Below are positions 15,791-24,344 of a stretch of DNA of 33,022 bases, one piece after another. Position numbers and translations under genes: made by a program. Location: assembly GCA_937920345.1 (NCBI GenBank), contig CALGVA010000075.1, positions 1-33,022 on the forward strand, read 5' to 3'. The notes beneath the pieces were generated by a model. That model saw nothing but the letters and a program-made list of their open reading frames with translations, was not told the DNA's origin and did no database searches. The first letter of the stretch is position 1. Every line of letters starts with the position of its first letter. Source of the stretch: an uncultured Lachnospiraceae bacterium (GTDB lineage Bacteria; Bacillota; Clostridia; Lachnospirales; Lachnospiraceae).

Positions 15791-17437
15791 ATGCGCTATA
15801 CCAATCCCATCGTCAAAGGCTTCTACCCCGATCCCAGTGTCTGTGAGGCAGAGGGCAGGTACTATCTGGCCTGCAGCTCTTTTCAATATTTTCCGGGTGT
15901 ACCGCTGTTCGAGAGCACGGATCTGGTCAACTGGACGCAGATCGGCCACGCACTGACCAGGCAAAGTCAGGTTATGCTGGATCGGGTTCCCAGCTCCGGC
16001 GGCGTCTTCGCGCCCACGCTCCGTTTTCATAACGGGCGCTTCTACATGGTGACAAACAACAATACAACCCTGGAAAACTTCTATATCTATACAGACGACA
16101 TCTACGGCGAATGGTCCGAGCCGGTCACGGTAGATCAGGGCGGCATTGATCCTTCCCTGTTTTTTGACGACGGGCATGTATACTTTATCAGCAATGGACA
16201 GGATGATCACGGCATTAACAGTGTCATCCAGTGCGAGATCGATATCCTGACCGGTAAAAAGCTCACGCCAAGCCGCCCGATCTGGCAAAGCTCCGGCGGC
16301 CGCTATCTGGAAAGCCCGCACATGTACCGCATAAACGATACATACTATCTGATGGCGGCCGAGGGCGGCACAGAGTACGGTCACATGGTCACCTACGCCA
16401 GATCTGAGCATGTATGGGGACCTTTTAGCAATTACCCGCACAATCCTGTGCTGACCAACCGCGATAAGGCGCCCGAAATCATACAGGGCATCGGACACGG
16501 CGATCTGGTTCGCGCCGCGGACGGCAGCTGGTTCCTGCTCACGCTTGGATTCCGCCAGATCCATCCGTGGCAGCCGTACCACCATCTGGGCAGAGAGGTG
16601 TTCCTCATCCCCGTTTACTTTGACAAAGACGGCTGGTTTCGTGCTGGTACGGACGGAACCGCGGCGCAGTCCTATGAGATCACCGGAGATTTCATGCAGC
16701 TGCAGAAAGAAGTCTATACCTTTGAAAATACTGCCTGGAATCTGGACTGGATCTACCTGCGTCATCCCCACATGTCCGACTATACGCTGGAAAATAAACA
16801 GCTGATACTGCGCGGCTCCAATGTCACACTGGACGATGCGGATTCCCCCACTTTCCTCGGCATCCGCCAGCGGGATTTCAATATGACTCTTTCAGTCAAA
16901 ATTGAATATCGTCCATCCGATATTTCCGACAGTAATGACATCCCCGGCATTCAGAACAGTTCTTATGTCAGTTCCGGTGCTGACAATGCCGTCAATAACT
17001 TCTTTTCTGCCGTCATTTCGCCCAAAGAGGAATCTCAGCCAGGCGCCCGTGTATTTCCGCAGGCAGAAGCCGGATTGACCCTGTATATGGATGAACTTCA
17101 TCACTATGACATCTGTGTCACCAAGTCCACTTCCGGCTATGCAGTATTATTAAAGCTCAATATCGGCGGTATCAGACATGTACAGGCAGCGATACCCGTT
17201 ACAAATGATACGACTCATCTGGTCATCGAAGCTGACTCTATGGAATATCGTTTCTATCTGATGGATGAATGCGAAAATCCGCAGAAAGTCAAACTGGGAT
17301 CGGCGTACACGAAATATCTGTCCAGTGAAGTCGCCGGCGGCTTTACCGGTGTCGTAACCGGTCTCTATGCCATCGGTGACTGCACCGCTGTATTCCGGCA
17401 GTTCCGCTGCCGCTATCCCGGTCAACCGGAATTATGA
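15791..17437 (+). CDS. GH43 family beta-xylosidase / alpha-arabinofuranosidase
   Basis: Inverting glycosidase of hemicellulose breakdown, 548 residues. The N-terminal five-bladed propeller (about 1-310) has the GH43 triad: D14 (FYPDPS) as base, D120 (GGIDPSLFF) as pKa modulator and E174 (RYLESPHMY) as acid. A beta-sandwich domain (about 325-548) matches the layout of two-domain GH43 beta-xylosidases. No signal peptide, so it acts in the cytoplasm on imported oligosaccharides. The frame is open from 15776, but GGAGG at 15778-15782 is spaced for the ATG at 15791, giving the typical MRYTNPIVKGFYPDPS. No transporter or regulator gene is adjacent. It sits alone between rplM and truA, normally neighbours in the ribosomal cluster. 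Confidence 0.93.
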   Translation: MRYTNPIVKGFYPDPSVCEAEGRYYLACSSFQYFPGVPLFESTDLVNWTQIGHALTRQSQVMLDRVPSSGGVFAPTLRFHNGRFYMVTNNNTTLENFYIYTDDIYGEWSEPVTVDQGGIDPSLFFDDGHVYFISNGQDDHGINSVIQCEIDILTGKKLTPSRPIWQSSGGRYLESPHMYRINDTYYLMAAEGGTEYGHMVTYARSEHVWGPFSNYPHNPVLTNRDKAPEIIQGIGHGDLVRAADGSWFLLTLGFRQIHPWQPYHHLGREVFLIPVYFDKDGWFRAGTDGTAAQSYEITGDFMQLQKEVYTFENTAWNLDWIYLRHPHMSDYTLENKQLILRGSNVTLDDADSPTFLGIRQRDFNMTLSVKIEYRPSDISDSNDIPGIQNSSYVSSGADNAVNNFFSAVISPKEESQPGARVFPQAEAGLTLYMDELHHYDICVTKSTSGYAVLLKLNIGGIRHVQAAIPVTNDTTHLVIEADSMEYRFYLMDECENPQKVKLGSAYTKYLSSEVAGGFTGVVTGLYAIGDCTAVFRQFRCRYPGQPEL

Positions 17438-17468
17438 AAGTCCCGATGACCGACGCGGCTCAACGGAA

Positions 17469-18344
17469 TCATAGATATTCAATACCAACCAGAGTGAGTC
17501 CGCAGGCAGGAGCGGTAGGTCCCGCCGCCTGCCTGTCTCTCGCTTCCAGTATCCTCTTGATATCCTCTGGCGCAATATGCCCCCTGCCGGCTTCCATAAG
17601 CGTGCCCGCCATGATGCGCACCATATTATAGAGAAAACCGTATCCCGTCACACGGATCACGATCTCGCGATCCGGCTTCTGTTCCCGCCGGCTTTCACCG
17701 CTGCCTGCTGCTGCCACAGCCGTATACGCCGTTTTCTCCGGCCGCACACCAGTTTCGCAGGCTGCACCGGGTTCTCCCATCTCTGCAGCGCCGGTTGTCT
17801 GTCCGCCGATCTCCTCCCGCACCACCACTGACTCCACCTGCCGTACGGTAGTCTCCACCTGCGCCTCCGCACTGCAGAAGCTCTTAAAATCATGTGTGCC
17901 CACAAAGTATTCTGCTGCACAGCACATCAAGTCTGTATCCAGCGGCACATACGTATAGTGGCTGTACAGTCTTTTCATCGGCATAGGAAAATCCGCGCAG
18001 TAGATCCGGTACTCATATGTCTTACGGCTGACGCAGTGCCGCGGATGAAAATCGGCCGGCACCTCCTCAGACTTGCGGACTCTGATGTCCTCTGGCAGTC
18101 TTCTGTTGAGTGCATAGGATATTTTATCTGCTGGAATCGGACTGTCGGTATCGAAGACAGCAACATTTCCCATGGCATGTACGCCCGAGTCCGTGCGGCT
18201 GGCACCGATCACCTCGATCTGTTCCCCCGTAAGATCAGAAAGGCATCTGTTTAAGACGCCTTCTATCGTTTCTCCATTCGGTTGTATCTGCCACCCATGG
18301 TAGCTGGTTCCATCATAGGCAACAGTTAACATAACTCTTTTCAC
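17469..18344 (-). CDS. truA: tRNA pseudouridine synthase A, with an extra low-complexity segment
   Basis: Converts U38-U40 of the tRNA anticodon arm to pseudouridine. The 291-residue product has the catalytic D52 in GASRTDSGVHA and the C-terminal GYGFLYNMVRIMAGTL core. Between VVVREE and REIVIRVTG (about 179-226) lies an insertion of some 45 residues rich in Gly, Ala and Glu, absent from typical TruA of about 245-250 residues. Start: GTG at 18344 with GAGG 9 nt upstream gives MKRVMLTVAYDG; ATG codons at 18332 and further upstream (18383) are less well served. Last gene of ecfA1-ecfA2-ecfT-truA, 11 bp after ecfT. It converges with the GH43 gene across 31 bp with no visible terminator. Confidence 0.92.
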   Translation of the reverse strand: MKRVMLTVAYDGTSYHGWQIQPNGETIEGVLNRCLSDLTGEQIEVIGASRTDSGVHAMGNVAVFDTDSPIPADKISYALNRRLPEDIRVRKSEEVPADFHPRHCVSRKTYEYRIYCADFPMPMKRLYSHYTYVPLDTDLMCCAAEYFVGTHDFKSFCSAEAQVETTVRQVESVVVREEIGGQTTGAAEMGEPGAACETGVRPEKTAYTAVAAAGSGESRREQKPDREIVIRVTGYGFLYNMVRIMAGTLMEAGRGHIAPEDIKRILEARDRQAAGPTAPACGLTLVGIEYL

Positions 18345-18355
18345 ACTTTTCAACC

Positions 18356-19156
18356 TCACACTAATATCCTGATCGCCACGCACACCGCAAAATACGCCGC
18401 CAGCACACCGTATGCAATCCGGTCTCTGCCCTTGTACTTGAGCGGTTTCATCTTCGTTCTGTTATCCCCGCCCCGATAGCATCTGGCCTCCATCGCCATC
18501 GCCAGATCGTTTGCGCGGCGGAATGCCGATATAAACAGCGGTACAAGAAGCGGCACCATCGCCTTCGCTTTCTTGATTAGGTTACCGCTCTCAAATTCTG
18601 CGCCTCTGGCAATCTGCGCCTTCATGATCTTATCCGTCTCCTCCAGCAGAATCGGAATAAAACGCAGTGCGATCGACATCATCATCGCCACTTCATGCAC
18701 CGGTACCCGAAATACCTTAAGCGGCTTCATCAGTTTCTCCATACCGTCTGTCAGGCTGTTGGGTGTCGTCGTCAGGGTCATAACCGAAGACCCGACGATC
18801 AGAAAAGACAACCGGACAGCCATCATTACCGCCGTCTGCACGCCTTCTCTGGTAATCTTTATTTTCCACACTGACACCAGCACTTCGCCCGGCGTCAGAA
18901 AAAGGTTGAAAATAACCGTAATCAGGAGAATAAAGACAATCGATTTCATGCCCTTGACCATATATTTAAAAGGCACTTTAGACAGCTTGATCATCACTGC
19001 CAGAAAAACGGCGGCCACCACATAACCGATCCAGCTCTTCACTACGAAAAGCGATATGATAAAGCATATGGTCGCTGTCAGTTTCACCCTCGGGTCCAGT
19101 TTATGGATGACGGAATCCGTCTGATAATACTGGCCCAGTGTAATATCTCGTAACAT
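18356..19156 (-). CDS. ecfT: energy-coupling factor transporter transmembrane protein
   Basis: Membrane scaffold that links the two EcfA ATPases to exchangeable vitamin-binding S components. 266 residues, about five or six spans, and the two cytoplasmic coupling motifs with Ala-Arg-Gly type cores: ARGAEFESG (about 183-191) and EARCYRGG (about 223-230). AAAGGA precedes the ATG. It follows ecfA2 and precedes truA, the normal Firmicutes order. Confidence 0.95.
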   Translation of the reverse strand: MLRDITLGQYYQTDSVIHKLDPRVKLTATICFIISLFVVKSWIGYVVAAVFLAVMIKLSKVPFKYMVKGMKSIVFILLITVIFNLFLTPGEVLVSVWKIKITREGVQTAVMMAVRLSFLIVGSSVMTLTTTPNSLTDGMEKLMKPLKVFRVPVHEVAMMMSIALRFIPILLEETDKIMKAQIARGAEFESGNLIKKAKAMVPLLVPLFISAFRRANDLAMAMEARCYRGGDNRTKMKPLKYKGRDRIAYGVLAAYFAVCVAIRILV

Positions 19157-19214
19157 AACTTATTCCTTTCATGCCTGACTTTCATATTTTGTAACAGTGC
19201 AGCTTTCGGCATGA

Positions 19215-20060
19215 TCAACCCAGCGTCCGCAGAATCTCCTGTGCCGCCTCTCTGATCGTCGTGGCATCTGTCCGCACCGGCATTCCGCCTTTATGAAGCG
19301 CCTGCATAATATATGTTACCTGCGGCGCAGCAAGTCCTACCGCCTCCAGCTCCTTAACATGCTTAAACACTTCCTTCGGCACATCGTCATACATCACGCT
19401 GCCCTGGTTCATCACAATAATGCGCTCCACATACTTGGCCACATCTTCCATGCTGTGGGACACCAGGATGACCGTGATCCCGGTCTCCTCTTTCAGCTTC
19501 GCAACCTGATCCAGAATTTCATCTCTGCCTTTGGGATCTAATCCGGCCGTCGGCTCGTCCAGCACAAGCACATCCGGCTTCATGGCAAGCACGCCCGCAA
19601 TCGCCACCCTCCGCTTCTGTCCGCCGGACAAATCAAACGGCGACTGATAGAAATATTCATCCTGCAGTCCTACCAGTTTTAACGCGGCATAAGCACGAAG
19701 TTCCGCCTCTTTCTGGGACAATCCCAGATTCTTAGGTCCGAAACAGACGTCTTTAAATACATCAATTTCAAACAGCTGGTGTTCCGGATACTGAAATACC
19801 AGCCCTACCTTGCTCCGCAGCTTCTTCTTATCATACCCTTCCGCATGAATATCTTCCCCGTTAAAATAGATATTGCCGCCGGTCGGTTTGATCAGCCCGT
19901 TCAAGTGCTGCACCAGCGTGGACTTGCCGGAACCGGTATGTCCGATCAGCCCGATGAACTGACCGTCCGGGATCACCAGATTCACATCTTTCAGCGCATG
20001 CACCGCAAGCGTTGTGTCCCCGCCATATACATAATCCACATGATCTAATATAATTGACAT
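19215..20060 (-). CDS. ecfA2: energy-coupling factor transporter ATPase 2
   Basis: ABC-type ATPase that powers ECF vitamin and metal import. 281 residues with Walker A GHTGSGKST (40-48), the EcfA2-type Q-loop QYPEHQLF, signature LSGGQKRR, Walker B VLVLDEPTAGLDP and switch His (LVSHSMED). The frame opens two codons earlier, but AGAGGA is too close to that ATG and 7 nt from the one at 20060. Second gene of the ecf unit. Confidence 0.95.
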   Translation of the reverse strand: MSIILDHVDYVYGGDTTLAVHALKDVNLVIPDGQFIGLIGHTGSGKSTLVQHLNGLIKPTGGNIYFNGEDIHAEGYDKKKLRSKVGLVFQYPEHQLFEIDVFKDVCFGPKNLGLSQKEAELRAYAALKLVGLQDEYFYQSPFDLSGGQKRRVAIAGVLAMKPDVLVLDEPTAGLDPKGRDEILDQVAKLKEETGITVILVSHSMEDVAKYVERIIVMNQGSVMYDDVPKEVFKHVKELEAVGLAAPQVTYIMQALHKGGMPVRTDATTIREAAQEILRTLG

Positions 20061-20136
20061 CGCCATGTCCTCTCATATTTCCTATAACAGTTCATCCTTT
20101 TGCTTCACTTTCATGCCTGATACGCACATTACCGCC

Positions 20137-20994
20137 CTATGCATTTTGCACTGCAAGCAGCGCACTCGTCAGTTCCTCTACCGTCAGGATACCGTCCGGC
20201 AGCCGGATACCGCTTTTTTGCAGTTCATAGGCAAGCAGTGTCACCTGCGGCACATCCAGCCGCAGTTCTTTCAACTTCTCCACCCGGGAAAAGATCTCCC
20301 TCGGCGTTCCCTCCATGGCGATCCTGCCCTGATCCATGACGAAAACCTTATCGGCGTGAATAATCTCTTCCATATAATGTGTGATCAGTACTACCGTGAT
20401 TCCCTCCACATCGTTCAGGGCTCTCACGGCACGCACTACTTCCTTGCGTCCATTGGGATCGAGCATCGCCGTCGGCTCATCCAGAATAATGCACTTCGGG
20501 TGCATAGCGATTACCCCCGCGATAGAGACACGCTGCTTCTGTCCGCCTGACAGCTTGTTCGGTGAAAACTTACGATATTCATACATGCCTACCGCCTTCA
20601 GACTTTCCTCCACGCGCGCCCAGATCTCTTCCGTAGGCACACCCATATTCTCCGGTCCGAATCCCACATCTTCCTCCACGACCTGTCCGATGATCTGATT
20701 ATCAGGATTCTGAAAAACCATTCCTGCCTCCTGACGGATATTCCAGAGATCTTTCTCATCCCGCGTATTCATACCATCCACCCACACTGCTCCCTCCGTG
20801 GGATACAGGATCGCATTAATGTGCTTGGCCAGCGTGGATTTGCCCGAGCCGTTATGTCCGAGAACCGCCACGAAATCCCCCTGCTTTACATCCAGATCCA
20901 CCTCGTCCACCGCACGGGTGATTCCTTCCACATTACCTTCTTCGTCACGCCGTATATATTCAAATACCAGTTTATCTGTCTTAATGATTCCCAT
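20137..20994 (-). CDS. ecfA1: energy-coupling factor transporter ATPase 1
   Basis: Partner ATPase of EcfA2 in the ECF module. 285 residues with Walker A GHNGSGKST (46-54), Q-loop FQNPDNQ, signature LSGGQKQR, Walker B IILDEPTAMLDP and switch His in LITHYMEE. GGAAGAGG lies just before the ATG. Normally this gene follows rplQ; here a chemotaxis receptor and a VanY-like gene lie between them, and the ecf unit has its own promoter and an attenuator-like leader. Confidence 0.95.
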   Translation of the reverse strand: MGIIKTDKLVFEYIRRDEEGNVEGITRAVDEVDLDVKQGDFVAVLGHNGSGKSTLAKHINAILYPTEGAVWVDGMNTRDEKDLWNIRQEAGMVFQNPDNQIIGQVVEEDVGFGPENMGVPTEEIWARVEESLKAVGMYEYRKFSPNKLSGGQKQRVSIAGVIAMHPKCIILDEPTAMLDPNGRKEVVRAVRALNDVEGITVVLITHYMEEIIHADKVFVMDQGRIAMEGTPREIFSRVEKLKELRLDVPQVTLLAYELQKSGIRLPDGILTVEELTSALLAVQNA

Positions 20995-21015
20995 CCTGTC
21001 CTCTTCCCGACCATG

Positions 21016-21072
21016 AAAAAATCCGGTTCATTACAAATCGGTCCACCAGTGTAATGATTCTGTAATAACCGG
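21016..21072 (-). terminator. attenuator-like terminator in the ecfA1 leader
   Basis: On the minus strand CCGGTTATTACA (21061-21072) pairs with TGTAATgAACCGG (21023-21035, one bulged G), followed after one A by six T (21016-21021), only 21 nt before the ecfA1 start and just ahead of its ribosome binding site. A competing 8-bp pairing, TCATTACA (21049-21056) with TGTAATGA (21028-21035), uses the same 3' arm. Lying downstream of the ecf promoter, it would cut the transcript before translation unless prevented. Confidence 0.65.
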
Positions 21073-21130
21073 CCCTTATTCACAGATAAAGATTCGGACA
21101 GGAATAACAGCAAATCAATACACTAGCGTT

Positions 21131-21159
21131 ATTATACTAACTAATACCCTAAAACACAA
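21131..21159 (-). promoter_or_regulatory. promoter of the ecfA1-ecfA2-ecfT-truA unit
   Basis: Minus strand: TTGTGT (21154-21159), 17-bp spacer, TATAAT (21131-21136). It leaves a leader of about 130 nt with strong secondary structure. Confidence 0.6.
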
Positions 21160-21174
21160 GTTTTTCATCAATAG

Positions 21175-21202
21175 TTACAAAAGATAATCTATGTGATAAA
21201 AT
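21175..21202 (+). promoter_or_regulatory. promoter of the VanY-like gene
   Basis: TTACAA (21175-21180), 16-bp spacer, TAAAAT (21197-21202) with TG one base before the -10. It lies back to back with the ecf promoter. Confidence 0.5.
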
Positions 21203-21273
21203 GATTTATGATATGCACAATGATGTCACAATTTCCTATAACATATAGTAATTGCACTGGAGGAATGACACCT

Positions 21274-22323
21274 ATGTCACAAAACAAATCTTCAAACCAA
21301 AAAAACAGCACTCTGAAAGAGCTGCTGCAGATTGCTGCCAGACCTTTCTTATTTATCATGCTGCTGATCATGATATGCGCATTTTTTACCCATCAGCTGA
21401 CAGGCTCCGAAACGCTGGAAGAATATGCCAGAAATAATCCCGAAACAGCATACGGCGGTACATCTGAAACACCAGGCAGCACTTCTGCAGATCCCCCTCT
21501 CGATGAAATGGAGCCGGGCTCAGCAGCCGACACCCGGAATGATACCCCGGAATCCGAAGCACCGGACACCCCCTCTGCATACAATACTTCTAAAGACACG
21601 GTCTCTGCCGGACAAGAGAATAGATCTCAAACTTCCACGGCAGAACCCAAGGAGTCAGGCGATATGAGCGATAGCAAAAGCAAGGACGATATGGAGAACA
21701 TAGAATCTGATACCGCACGAACCACTTACCAGACGGGATTCTATTATGAACCGTTAAGCGATGCCGTCAAAGATAAGATTACCGGAATCTCCTATCCCGA
21801 GAGCGGCTGCACCGTACCTTATGAAGATTTAAATTATGTGGGACTGCTCTACATTGACTTTAACGGAGAAGAGCAAACCGGTGAACTCATCTGCAACAAA
21901 GCGGTTGCACAGGATATGGTGGAAATATTTTACGAACTGTATCAGAACGACTACCGAATAGAGCGGATTCGTCTGATCGACGAATATGATGGTGACGACA
22001 CGCTCTCTATGATGGATAACAACACTTCCTGCTTTAACTACAGAGTCGTAGACGGCACAACGAACCTTTCCAAACATGCACTCGGCTGTGCGATTGATAT
22101 CAATCCTTTCTACAACCCCTACGTCGTGTTTAATAAGGACGGCACCGGAGAAACGTACATTTCACCTAAAGGCAGCGAGCCATATACAGACCGTTCTCTG
22201 GATTTTCCTTACAAGATCGATGAAAATGATCTATGCTACAAATTGTTTATAGAACACGGCTTCACCTGGGGCGGCAACTGGAACTCCTGCAAAGATTATC
22301 AGCATTTTCAGATCGTGCTCTGA
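21274..22323 (+). CDS. VanY-like D-alanyl-D-alanine carboxypeptidase (M15), membrane anchored
   Basis: Probable zinc peptidase trimming the peptidoglycan stem peptide outside the membrane. The 349-residue product has a basic N-terminus, one membrane span (PFLFIMLLIMICAFF, near residues 24-38), a Ser/Thr/Glu-rich linker of about 110 residues, and a C-terminal M15 domain. The metal signature is SKHALGCAIDIN (SxHxxGxAxD) and the final YQHFQ. The frame is open from 21208, but GGAGG at 21259-21263 is best spaced for the ATG at 21274. Plus strand, inserted between rplQ and ecfA1, convergent with the chemotaxis receptor. There are no vanHAX or vanRS neighbours, so it is a housekeeping wall enzyme rather than part of a glycopeptide resistance cluster. 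Confidence 0.88.
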   Translation: MSQNKSSNQKNSTLKELLQIAARPFLFIMLLIMICAFFTHQLTGSETLEEYARNNPETAYGGTSETPGSTSADPPLDEMEPGSAADTRNDTPESEAPDTPSAYNTSKDTVSAGQENRSQTSTAEPKESGDMSDSKSKDDMENIESDTARTTYQTGFYYEPLSDAVKDKITGISYPESGCTVPYEDLNYVGLLYIDFNGEEQTGELICNKAVAQDMVEIFYELYQNDYRIERIRLIDEYDGDDTLSMMDNNTSCFNYRVVDGTTNLSKHALGCAIDINPFYNPYVVFNKDGTGETYISPKGSEPYTDRSLDFPYKIDENDLCYKLFIEHGFTWGGNWNSCKDYQHFQIVL

Positions 22324-22400
22324 GAAAAATCGATCCACACTCGATTGCGCGCTTCATATAATTGTGATTTGATCACGGTTTTCTTTCGATTCTTCTATAT

Positions 22401-22434
22401 AACAACCCCGGAGCAGATACTCCGGGGTTGTTTA
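22401..22434. terminator. bidirectional terminator between the VanY-like gene and the chemotaxis receptor
   Basis: AACAACCCCGGAG (22401-22413) and CTCCGGGGTTGTT (22420-22432) form a perfect 13-bp stem with a 6-nt loop. The stem ends in AA/TT on both sides, serving both convergent genes. Confidence 0.85.
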
Positions 22435-22457
22435 TCGTTACTCTTATTCAGATCTCA

Positions 22458-24158
22458 TTACATCTCAAACATTGCCATACTGTCATCCATTCTGTTGGAA
22501 ATACCTTTGAGTTCTGCTGCATTACTTGCAATCTCACCGATAATTCCGTTAATCTCCGTAACAGAAGCGGATGTCTCCTCGGTACTTGCCGCATTCTCCT
22601 GCGCAATCGCTGACAGGTTCTGTACGGTATCAACTACGCTGCTTCTAACATCGTTAACCTTGTTGGTCTTCTCCGTAACATCGCTGATCATGATCAGGGA
22701 ATCATCTACATCACTCAGAAGCTGTGTAACCTGCGTACCCGTATTGCTTACGTTTTCATTCTGCAGTTCCATAATTTCTTTTACTTCGTTCATCGTAGCT
22801 ACAGACTTATCCGAGTCTTCGATCAAGGCAAGGATAATCGCCTCAATCTGTCTTGCGGACTCATTGGACTGTTCTGCCAGTTTCTGAATCTGTGCTGCAA
22901 CGACTGCAAAGCCTCGACCCTGCTCACCTGCACGAGCTGCCTCAATAGAAGCATTCAGGGAAAGCAGATTTGTCTCTTCCGCAATATTCGTAATGAGCGC
23001 TGTAGCTTCTTTGATCTTCTGAGCCGACTCATTCGTTGTATTTGTCTGTTCGTAAATGATATTGATGGATGCACTGGTCTTCTCGTTCGTGCTCTGCAAT
23101 TCGCGAAGTGCCTCGATCGCAACCTCACCGCGTTCTTTGATCGCATTCGCTCTCTCATTCAGATTAGCCAGTTCGTTTGCCGTCTCTTCAATCATATTAC
23201 CCATGAGAATAATATGCTCGGTTGCATCCTGTGTCTCCTCTGCCTGACTGCCGGCACCGATCGCAATTTCATTGACAGCCTTTTCCATCTGCTCAACATG
23301 CTCACTGGTAACGTCCGTCTTCTCACGAAGTTTATCAGATGCTTCTAACAAAATCGCACTATCCTCTTTGATCGTCGTAATAATACCCGACAGATTCTCC
23401 TTCATCTTCTCGATCGCCCGACAAATATCACCGATCTCATCCTTTTCAGATAAAATAACATCATCAATATGAATATTTAACTTACCTTCAGAAAGCTGTG
23501 ACAATGCGGTCACACCCTGTTCCAGATGTTTTACCATCTTATTAACTGTCCAGAAAATAAGACCTGCACAAACTATACCGACAATCACAACCAGTGCAAC
23601 AATCAGATAAATAATTCTTGCAATCTGTGACTTTGCCTCTGCCTGCGGCATACCGGCAAATACCATTCCGACGGTCTCCTGTGTCTCAAAATCAAAAAGC
23701 GGTATGTAATATCCGAAATACTCCTGATCTGCTACAACGGCATCCGCAGCAAAGAATTCTTCACCTTTCTGCAATACAACTTCAATCGCTCTGGGACCTG
23801 CTTTCGTGCCGGTAATACGCTCACCGCTATCATCCATAACAGAAGTCATATATCTTGTGTCGCCATAAAAAATCGTCACGTCAATACCTGTTGCATCTTT
23901 AATGCCATCTGCCAGATCCGGTGTTAATGAGATATTGAAATCACCTTTAACGAGTTCATTGTTCTCATTGAGTCTGTATGACTCGTTGTTCAATTTTCTG
24001 AACGTTGAACGCACAGCAATCGTTGTCGCGCGCAAACCGCTCGAAATGTTCTCCGTCAGTACATTCGTAATCTGCTTCTGACCGAAGGCAATGATTACCA
24101 GGCCTAAAAAGACTAATGGTAAAATCGCAATTAAAAGAATTTTCTGCTTTAGTTTCAT
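22458..24158 (-). CDS. methyl-accepting chemotaxis protein with periplasmic-type Cache sensor
   Basis: Transmembrane chemoreceptor of 566 residues that controls CheA. It has TM1 (about 7-25), an extracellular sensor of about 150 residues resembling a single Cache domain, TM2 (about 182-203), a HAMP domain (about 205-255), and a long coiled-coil signalling domain whose CheA/CheW-contacting tip is EETNLLSLNASIEAARAGE (394-412). GGAGGA lies 9 nt before the ATG at 24158; the frame is open to 24179. The ligand cannot be read. It is out of place between rplQ and ecfA1, with its own promoter, and suggests a motile host. Confidence 0.95.
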   Translation of the reverse strand: MKLKQKILLIAILPLVFLGLVIIAFGQKQITNVLTENISSGLRATTIAVRSTFRKLNNESYRLNENNELVKGDFNISLTPDLADGIKDATGIDVTIFYGDTRYMTSVMDDSGERITGTKAGPRAIEVVLQKGEEFFAADAVVADQEYFGYYIPLFDFETQETVGMVFAGMPQAEAKSQIARIIYLIVALVVIVGIVCAGLIFWTVNKMVKHLEQGVTALSQLSEGKLNIHIDDVILSEKDEIGDICRAIEKMKENLSGIITTIKEDSAILLEASDKLREKTDVTSEHVEQMEKAVNEIAIGAGSQAEETQDATEHIILMGNMIEETANELANLNERANAIKERGEVAIEALRELQSTNEKTSASINIIYEQTNTTNESAQKIKEATALITNIAEETNLLSLNASIEAARAGEQGRGFAVVAAQIQKLAEQSNESARQIEAIILALIEDSDKSVATMNEVKEIMELQNENVSNTGTQVTQLLSDVDDSLIMISDVTEKTNKVNDVRSSVVDTVQNLSAIAQENAASTEETSASVTEINGIIGEIASNAAELKGISNRMDDSMAMFEM

Positions 24159-24199
24159 CGTAATCTTCCTCCAATACACTGTATTTTACGCATAGCATT

Positions 24200-24224
24200 A
24201 TTATAACATATCCGCGGATAAATT
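24200..24224 (-). promoter_or_regulatory. promoter of the chemotaxis receptor
   Basis: Minus strand: TATAAT (24200-24205) with an extended TG one base upstream; a TTGTGG box lies 19 bp further. This is a sigma-A-like promoter; no sigma-28 (flagellar) pattern is visible. Confidence 0.5.
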
Positions 24225-24303
24225 CCACAACAAAATTATTTTTTTTCTGGTTTTTTATGGTTTTTCACTAAAAAAACCAATTAAATCGATTTGTAGTTAT
24301 AAT

Positions 24304-24328
24304 AAAAACCCCGCACAACCGTGCGGGG
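24304..24328 (-). terminator. terminator at the end of the ribosomal cluster, after rplQ
   Basis: CCCCGCAC (24309-24316) and GTGCGGGG (24321-24328) form an 8-bp GC-rich stem with a 4-nt loop. On the minus strand five T follow. It ends the rps/rpo transcript 17 bp past rplQ and separates it from the inserted genes. Confidence 0.9.
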
Positions 24329-24344
24329 CATAATCATAAGTTCC

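Noticed and set aside
15761..16771. 336-codon minus-strand frame opposite the GH43 gene
   Set aside because: It is antisense to a clear enzyme with a complete catalytic triad; the translation resembles no family I know.
21274..22323. Vancomycin resistance cluster
   Set aside because: The M15 peptidase stands alone; vanH, vanA/B, vanX, vanR and vanS homologues are absent, and such peptidases are common wall-maintenance enzymes.
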